Source of the DNA: Ehretia macrophylla
Lineage: Eukaryota; Streptophyta; Magnoliopsida; Boraginales; Ehretiaceae
Length of the DNA: 64,000 nt
Reading direction: 5' to 3'
NCBI GenBank assembly: GCA_037974665.1
Contig: CM075768.1
Location: forward strand, 4,242,501 to 4,306,500
Part shown: positions 59,901 to 64,000 of the stretch, piece by piece
How positions within the stretch are numbered: the stretch's first letter is position 1
Layout of the letters: each line of letters starts with the position of its first letter
Made by a program: the position numbers and the translations under genes
Notes under the pieces: model-generated
Seen by the model: only the letters and a program-made list of their open reading frames with translations
Database searches by the model: none
Told to the model about the DNA's origin: nothing

Positions 59901-62900
59901 CTCCACTAGATATCTCACGCACCACATATTTCGATATCCATAACTTGAAAGAATAAAGCATCCCTTTCATTAGTACATTTTACATGGGCTTCGGTAAAAT
60001 ACTAACACCTCTTGCAAAATGATTCATATCCACTACTTTGGGTTGTCATTCTAAGCTTAATCTATCTAAGTCACCAACTTTACTTTGGTATTGTCATTCA
60101 TAAAGTCATGAATGGTACCTGCACGTTTATATGGAACTACTACCCAGAAAAAACAATTCATGAAGGTCACAGAACAGTGACCATCTGTTGCAGCATCAGT
60201 ACGTACATAAGTTTAATTTGCTAAATTAGAGGGTTAGAGATTATTTTTTGTGAATTTTTATGGTCTGACTATTCCGGTTGTGAATTTTTATGGTCTGAAT
60301 ATTCTGGTTGCTTTTAGAGGTTTAAAATTGGGTCAACTGCATGAAAATTAAACTAAAAGTAGGGAAGACAGAGTAGGCACTAGGAATCACTCCCAGAATC
60401 CCTCAGGCATCACTCTAGATAGGACTACCTTGAACATTGAGAAGTGTACAAGATCTAAAGAGACTTGGAGAAATCCTTTTCCTTAACCCAGGACATAAAA
60501 ATTTTTGGTCATTTTGACAAAGCAGAACCACCAGCCCCAAGCAAACCCAACCTGCCAAATCTCCACCTAGTCACGCAGACTAGACCATCAAGGACCAAAA
60601 TGACCTGAATCCCACTAAAGTTTAGGGCTAAAAAAGAACTGAGCCACTTGAGCATAGCTCGGATTCAGCTCAATTTTGGCTCGTTCAGACTCCCTAGTAT
60701 ATATATATATACACATTATTCTATAATTATATGCATATACACAGGGGCGGAGCAAGGAATTTTTGTCAGTGGGGGCTAAAATTCATAATTTTTGAATTAT
60801 ACGAGTACTTTTGTTTTTTTAGTAGGGGCTAATTAATTTTTTTAACTAAAAATACATAGATATCTAATTTTTTTTCAAAAAATACATAGAAATTTTAACG
60901 TTTTTATGGGCCAATGGGGGCTAAAATCCATAATTTTTGAACTATACGAGTACTTTTATTTGTCAATGGGGGTTAATTAATTTTTTTTTAACTAAAAATA
61001 CATAAATATCTAATTTTTTTTAAAAAAATACATATAAATTTTAACCTTTTTATGGGTCAATGGGGGCTGCAGCCCCCACTGACCCTTACATGCCTCCGCC
61101 AGTGCATATACATATATGTAGTTATGTAGAAATAGGTATGCAAGTTGACCTTAGGATTGAATTTAGTGTTGAACTGAAGCATGTTCTCTTATTTGTGAAA
61201 ATGAGCCAAATAGATCAAATCTTGAGCATGTCATGAGAAGCTTGAACAAGGTTCGAGTTTGAATCCAATGGATACAAGCCAAGCCTCAGAGTCAGCAACC
61301 AGAAATTGAGCAACTATAAGCTTGGCTCAACTTGGCTCAGCTCCTTTTTTACGATATTATGGTAGAAGTTTTTGAGAAAATCATTAAGCATCTATCATTT
61401 AAATAAAATGAGTGTCGGATCATTAAGCATCTACCCATTCAATCAATCAAATGACTTGTTATAAGCAAACAGTAATCCATGAAATTGAATATCCTAGATT
61501 CAATACTCTTCCAGATGATATTTGATTTCTTTGTCAAGCATGCTCAAGCAACAAAATATATTATTCGCTAGCAGCAATATCATTACTCAAAAAGAACCAG
61601 GAGACTCTATTGTCACATTTTCCATATTGGAAACCCCTTGAAGTTTTTTCCGAGCTTTTCATCGGCTTCCTGTAATTGGTATAGTAAGTGGAATAGATCA
61701 ATCCTGTGGAATGCCCACCTGAATCTTACTTCATCGATTTAAGTAAACAGTTCCCCATTCGGGAACTACCCAAAAGTTAAAGATATAACTATTGCTCAAA
61801 CATGCCCTTCATGTTTGAAGCTATATGATAAAGGCAGTATTCTAAACAGTAAAATTGTAATAATAACTGTAATTTTAAGCTATAATTTCCTTTGAAATAA
61901 TATAGATCAGTAGTTCTCAATAGAAATGCTATAGTTCACTTATACAATTAGAAAAGATAGTAATTATTATGACTCTGGAAAAAATCATTTCACTGGTAGA
62001 GGCAGCAATTCATGTAGAAGTGATAATTGTGATTAGTCATTATACTGACTGATAACTAACTGTATATAATAGGCTGTAATCAAACATAAAGTGTATCCAT
62101 ACACCACTGGTATGTACAGTTTACATAATTATGAACCAAAAAGATGTATCTTCTGAAGGTTACCCAAAAAGACAAGTATATTGATAGGTCATAAGTAAAA
62201 ACTGAAATTAATCCTCCTCTTGTCCCAAAATTAAACACTCATTCTTCCTTTTTGGCATGTTCCAAATTCATTGCCAACTTCCAAAGAGACATTACAATCT
62301 TCTGATATATAAACTACATCTTTGAGGCCCACTTTTCTCCTACCAATCAGATAAAAATTGAAAAGGTAGCATGAAGTCCTACTCTTTCTAAACTACGATA
62401 TCCTTCCCACGTTGCTATAGACACTGTGCCAAAGTCAAAGTGAACATTCACTTTTATAGGCCAGAGATGAATGTATGTTCTTGTAAAAAAAGATGTACTT
62501 TAGACAATTTAAGTCATATTTTATTTCCCTTTCATATATACAGATTATTCCCTCAAACACTAACTCTAGAACAAAGTAGTGGAAAAGAAATCACGGTCCA
62601 TCTATCAACAGATAAAATGTTTAATATTCATAAACAAAGCAGGGAAACAAATGAGGGGGTAGTGGGCGGACTTGGAATCTTACCCGAAGTTTGGCTTGGG
62701 CAAGATCTTTAACTTGATAGTAGAGAGAGCCAAGAAGTGAGTCTCTTTTGTTCCAGTACTCATCTAGTAGACTTTTATGTTCTTCTCCACGTTCAATTTT
62801 TGCCGTGACGGCACCAGAATATGCCTCAAGTAATACTTCAAAGAGTACCTCTAGATTCAAATGAAAGTCTAGCTTTGCAGTATTGTCAAGGCTATATGGT

Positions 62901-64000
62901 TCACTCAACAGCTGAACCATGAAAGATGCAACAGTCCACAGCCCATCACGTACCACAGACTGACAAAACCACGGAGTTAGGCCCTCCAACGAAGGGTACC
63001 ACAAATGATGCTCAGTTCTATAGTGCATTGCTGTGCGAAGTAAAGTGACGCAAGCATTTGATAGTTCACAAGCTCTTTGAAACTGGACCGCAAATGATAT
63101 ATCTCTACTAATAATGCACTCTAGCTGTCTCTCTAAGTTAAGAAATACTTCATGAAGATCTGAAACTTTACTGTAAAAGACTTCAGCATTATCCCTATCC
63201 ATCAAAAGAACAGTATTCCGACGTGCTCGCTCACCAACTAACTGAATCAGATCCCAAAGAGCACCAGAAATCTGAGTTTCTGAAGAGGAATAAGAAGATC
63301 CAACTACAGTTGAACGGTTCTGGCTAATCATGTTTTGTAGTTCCCTTAGTTGGATCATGCATGCAAGCTTTTCACCATGTTCCATGATAATATGTAAAGA
63401 TTCCCCTGTAGCAAAACTAATGCTTTAGAAGTTGCAACAATTTTGCAAAAGGAAGAAGAAAAGAAAAAAGCAATCTCATATAAGAGACGAAACAATATTA
63501 TGGCCCGACTAAAAATAACTGAAAATATAAATAAAACTGCTTGTGGTTCGGGAAAAAATTAACAGGATAACCGTCCAAAATGCAGTCCTTATATCAGGAT
63601 GGTTTTCAGCAATCAAAACACAAAACTAACATAATCCTAAAACGGTCAACTGCAAACTGGTTATAACAAATTGTCTTATTCATGTGATTTTATGAATTTT
63701 AACAACCATCTAACAGCAAGAGATAGCAGAGGTACTTGGTGTCGCTCAGCTCTATCTAACCCAAAAAATTGCAAGAACTGGAGATACTTTTATGGGCAAA
63801 GGATCATACTCTGTCTGGAGGACAATTCTTCATGGCACTTGGATAAAGCCAGGAACTGGAGATATTTTTGATGCTTTTGCTGTTTCTCCACAAGTTGTGA
63901 TGACACAATAGACAAAGAAACAATCTCAGCACCTCTGGTTGTCGTCCAGTGTTTTGCAAGCGTGTCAACAATTGACTTACTTGTCCTTGCAAATACATTT
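53459..64000 (-). CDS. NUP133: Nuclear pore complex protein NUP133, 3' part (six exons)
   Basis: Host gene on the minus strand: join of 63810-64000 (partial), 62684-63405, 59515-59667, 58698-59028, 57424-57491 and 53459-53998. All introns are GT-AG, the phases agree, and the join gives 667 codons plus TAG. The words LIQLVGERARRNTVLLMDRD, RACELSNACVTLLR, GPKGGFSYFVFKQL, RLGEEFQEEL, FLHRFSAASETLH, LLEECWRNAANQDDWEQLY and FPDAGKLMLTAVMLGSV are those of plant NUP133 as I know the family. NUP133 is an alpha-helical scaffold nucleoporin of the Nup107-160 (Y) complex at the nuclear envelope, supporting pore assembly and transport. The family is about 1280-1320 residues, so the N-terminal beta-propeller half lies beyond 64000. 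No lesion is seen in the coding part. Confidence 0.94.
53999..55264. other. NUP133 last intron, first stretch without elements
   Basis: Intron sequence, AT-rich, with a short CT-rich run (ccccccacctccctctctctc) near 54437-54460. I see no gene, RNA or clear repeat boundary. Confidence 0.5.
55265..55783 (-). mobile_element. Complete TRIM retrotransposon in NUP133 intron
   Basis: A 519-bp terminal-repeat retrotransposon in miniature. Two 121-bp LTRs (55265-55385 and 55663-55783) both run TGTTA...ACA and differ at about 20 sites. The primer binding site (TAGTATCAGAG on the minus strand) touches the right LTR, and a purine tract (GGGGGAG) touches the left one, giving minus orientation. The flanking duplication GTTCA is perfect (55260-55264 and 55784-55788). 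The internal part has no gene and repeats 'acacgtggaagattgaacac' phrases. The 16-17 percent LTR divergence indicates an insertion several million years old. Confidence 0.93.
56023..57034. mobile_element. Pack-MULE-like element with long inverted ends
   Basis: The left end gggttaaaatcattttgcccc (56023-56043) and following 70 or so bases mirror the right end (gggttaaagtcattttgcccc in reverse complement, up to 57034). Matching continues to 'aatttaccca'-type words. The total is about 1.0 kb. The core lacks transposase but holds exon-like sequence (56427-56617). Long inverted ends with host-like inner sequence fit a Pack-MULE. A clear 9-bp target duplication was not found. Confidence 0.65.
56427..56617 (+). 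pseudogene. Exon-like captured gene fragment inside the MULE
   Basis: Preceded by a long pyrimidine tract and acceptor ctaaataaag, and followed by donor gtatgc. The open reading between them contains VILTLSACLLVINYN, VSKWKCVLGVVATIGAS and FPHAAFFPKGSKEGNGLLSF, in part hydrophobic like a membrane segment. It lies antisense to NUP133, so it is not a NUP133 exon. I do not recognise the source gene. A possible further exon start (MQYPFEKHSKADDLSW, then gtaacc) is at about 56278-56325. Confidence 0.5.
57035..57423. other. NUP133 intron between MULE and small exon
   Basis: Plain AT-rich intron sequence leading to the donor of the 68-bp exon. Nothing else is seen. Confidence 0.5.
57424..57491 (-). 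CDS. NUP133: NUP133 small exon (68 bp)
   Basis: Acceptor ctatctagcag, two bases completing Gly, then KSADYEAKVRRIDADLKILE and LQ before donor gtaata. It is too short to stand out as an open frame. It restores the family sequence between AALAG and ENTFKLF. Confidence 0.9.
57492..58697. other. NUP133 intron with simple repeat
   Basis: A 1206-bp intron. Apart from the pyrimidine run and G-rich array near 58060-58152 it shows no gene or element. The proline-rich frames at 57935-58267 are translations of the G-rich array. Confidence 0.6.
58105..58152 (+). repeat. (GGGGGA)n G-quadruplex-prone array
   Basis: Five units of ggggga in a row, then ggggcgggtgggggg, giving eight G runs of three or more. 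The G-rich strand is the template strand of NUP133; the transcript is C-rich here. An adjacent pyrimidine run (58060-58097) makes the region asymmetric. Confidence 0.9.
58698..59028 (-). CDS. NUP133: NUP133 exon (110 codons)
   Basis: Acceptor gctttgcag, reading HQSMGPKGGFSYFVFKQL and ending LSKIAALA plus one base at donor gtatat. Using the ATG at 59043 as a start would put intron sequence into the protein, so the acceptor was preferred. Confidence 0.93.
59149..59394. mobile_element. Stowaway MITE
   Basis: A 246-bp element with terminal inverted repeats TTTCCTCCATCCC and CTTCCTCCATCCC (right end, complement) and TA on both sides (59147-59148 and 59395-59396). This is the Tc1/mariner Stowaway pattern. 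It sits in the 486-bp NUP133 intron and makes up half of it. Confidence 0.9.
59515..59667 (-). CDS. NUP133: NUP133 exon (51 codons)
   Basis: Acceptor catcttgcag, reading DSSEEIEGQYEEILRKLSSR and ending LNDFELLRNLM at donor gtatac. The open frame continues upstream into the intron to 59784, but that part does not resemble the family and lies before the acceptor. Confidence 0.92.
59668..60639. other. NUP133 intron, proximal part
   Basis: Intron sequence without gene. It contains a perfect-phase tandem duplication of 30 bp at 60248-60307 (ttgtgaatttttatggtctg plus ten more bases, two differences). Confidence 0.6.
60640..61343. repeat. Possible GAGC-rich MITE holding an hAT MITE
   Basis: The left edge tgagccacttgagcatagctcgg and right edge (complement) gagctgagccaagttgagcc are imperfect inverted repeats around an AT-rich core. 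The hAT MITE at 60742-61104 sits in the core. No target duplication was recognised. Confidence 0.4.
60742..61104. mobile_element. hAT-type MITE with internal duplication
   Basis: A 363-bp element. Ends are CAGGGGCGGAG and (complement) CACTGGCGGAG. A perfect 8-bp duplication CATATACA flanks it at 60734-60741 and 61105-61112. The 8-bp duplication plus CA-starting ends are the hAT signature. The interior consists of two direct copies of about 140 bp (from about 60770 and 60912) with 'ataatttttgaa.tatacgag' in each. It is non-coding. Confidence 0.92.
61344..62210. other. NUP133 intron, middle part
   Basis: AT-rich intron sequence. No gene, RNA or clear element edge is seen. Confidence 0.5.
62211..62473. 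mobile_element. Diverged Stowaway-like MITE
   Basis: The left end atcctcctcttgtccc and right end (complement) attcatctctggcc are imperfect inverted repeats with TA at both edges (62209-62210 and 62474-62475). Interior phrases 'gccaacttccaaagagacat' and 'cttttataggccagag' are those of common plant Stowaway elements as I recall them. The length of 263 bp fits. Confidence 0.6.
62684..63405 (-). CDS. NUP133: NUP133 exon (240 codons)
   Basis: Acceptor ttttgctacag, then two bases completing Arg, then ESLHIIMEHGEKLACMIQLR. It ends DLAQAKLR at donor gtaaga. It carries the most conserved central helical region (LWDLIQLVGERARRN, CELSNACVTLLR, LLEAYSGAVTAK). Confidence 0.94.
63810..64000 (-). CDS. NUP133: NUP133 exon (partial at window edge)
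   Basis: Minus-strand reading ...KSIVDTLAKHWTTTRGAEIV...KCHEELSSRQ plus one base of an Arg codon. Donor is gtatga at 63804-63809 and the intron phase is 1. The frame with a start at 63998 is a shadow; the real frame is one base over and enters from upstream. Confidence 0.9.

Overview
The window is plant nuclear DNA, most likely from a eudicot with a large repeat-rich genome. The evidence is a spliced plant NUP133 gene at the right end, Tekay/Del-like Ty3/gypsy LTR elements, Copia and Tat-like LTRs, an RTE LINE, a TRIM, and Stowaway, hAT and Mutator-like MITEs. I saw no rRNA or tRNA gene, CRISPR array or bacterial-type gene. The exact species cannot be told; an asterid is a weak guess.

1-43.65 kb is a deep nest of long-LTR Ty3/gypsy elements. 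The outermost recognisable layer (G, an LTR piece at about 24.77-26.72 kb) flanks a minus-strand Tekay-like element (D). D shows gag, zinc knuckle, protease, RT and RNase H remnants at 1.16-6.49 kb, a primer binding site at 6866-6877, and a 5' LTR split by later insertions. D carries a solo LTR (A1, 1707-4130, duplication CAAAC), an LTR piece (F, 1-1156), and a second solo LTR (Y1) inside its own 5' LTR (duplication GTCTC). Y1 is split by composite X (11678-22856). X consists of a minus-strand element (X2) that contains a plus-strand, coding-free element (X1). To the right, LTR E (26720-39493) holds LTR Y2 (28931-37906, duplication TAGTG). Y2 holds a young coding-free element, A2 (30189-36908), with nearly identical LTRs. 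39.6-41.8 kb is the integrase and 3' end of a further Tekay-like element (H), followed by two inverted LTR pieces ending at 43651.

43.65-51.5 kb holds a degraded Copia 3' end, a Copia-type LTR with a primer-binding-like site beyond it, and a long Tat-like LTR region with a TATA box and an array of a recurring motif. 51.47-52.49 kb is a fold-back element split by a 5'-truncated RTE LINE.

53.46-64.0 kb is the only clear host gene: the 3' half of NUP133 (minus strand, six exons, 667 codons in the window, 5' part beyond the right edge). It encodes a scaffold nucleoporin of the Nup107-160 (Y) complex. Its introns hold a complete TRIM, a Pack-MULE-like element with an exon-like captured fragment, two Stowaway-type MITEs, an hAT MITE and a G-quadruplex-prone repeat.

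The most interesting unexplained signal is in the LTRs. Otherwise divergent LTR families share two short hairpin modules. The first appears to keep its pairing through compensating base changes between families.
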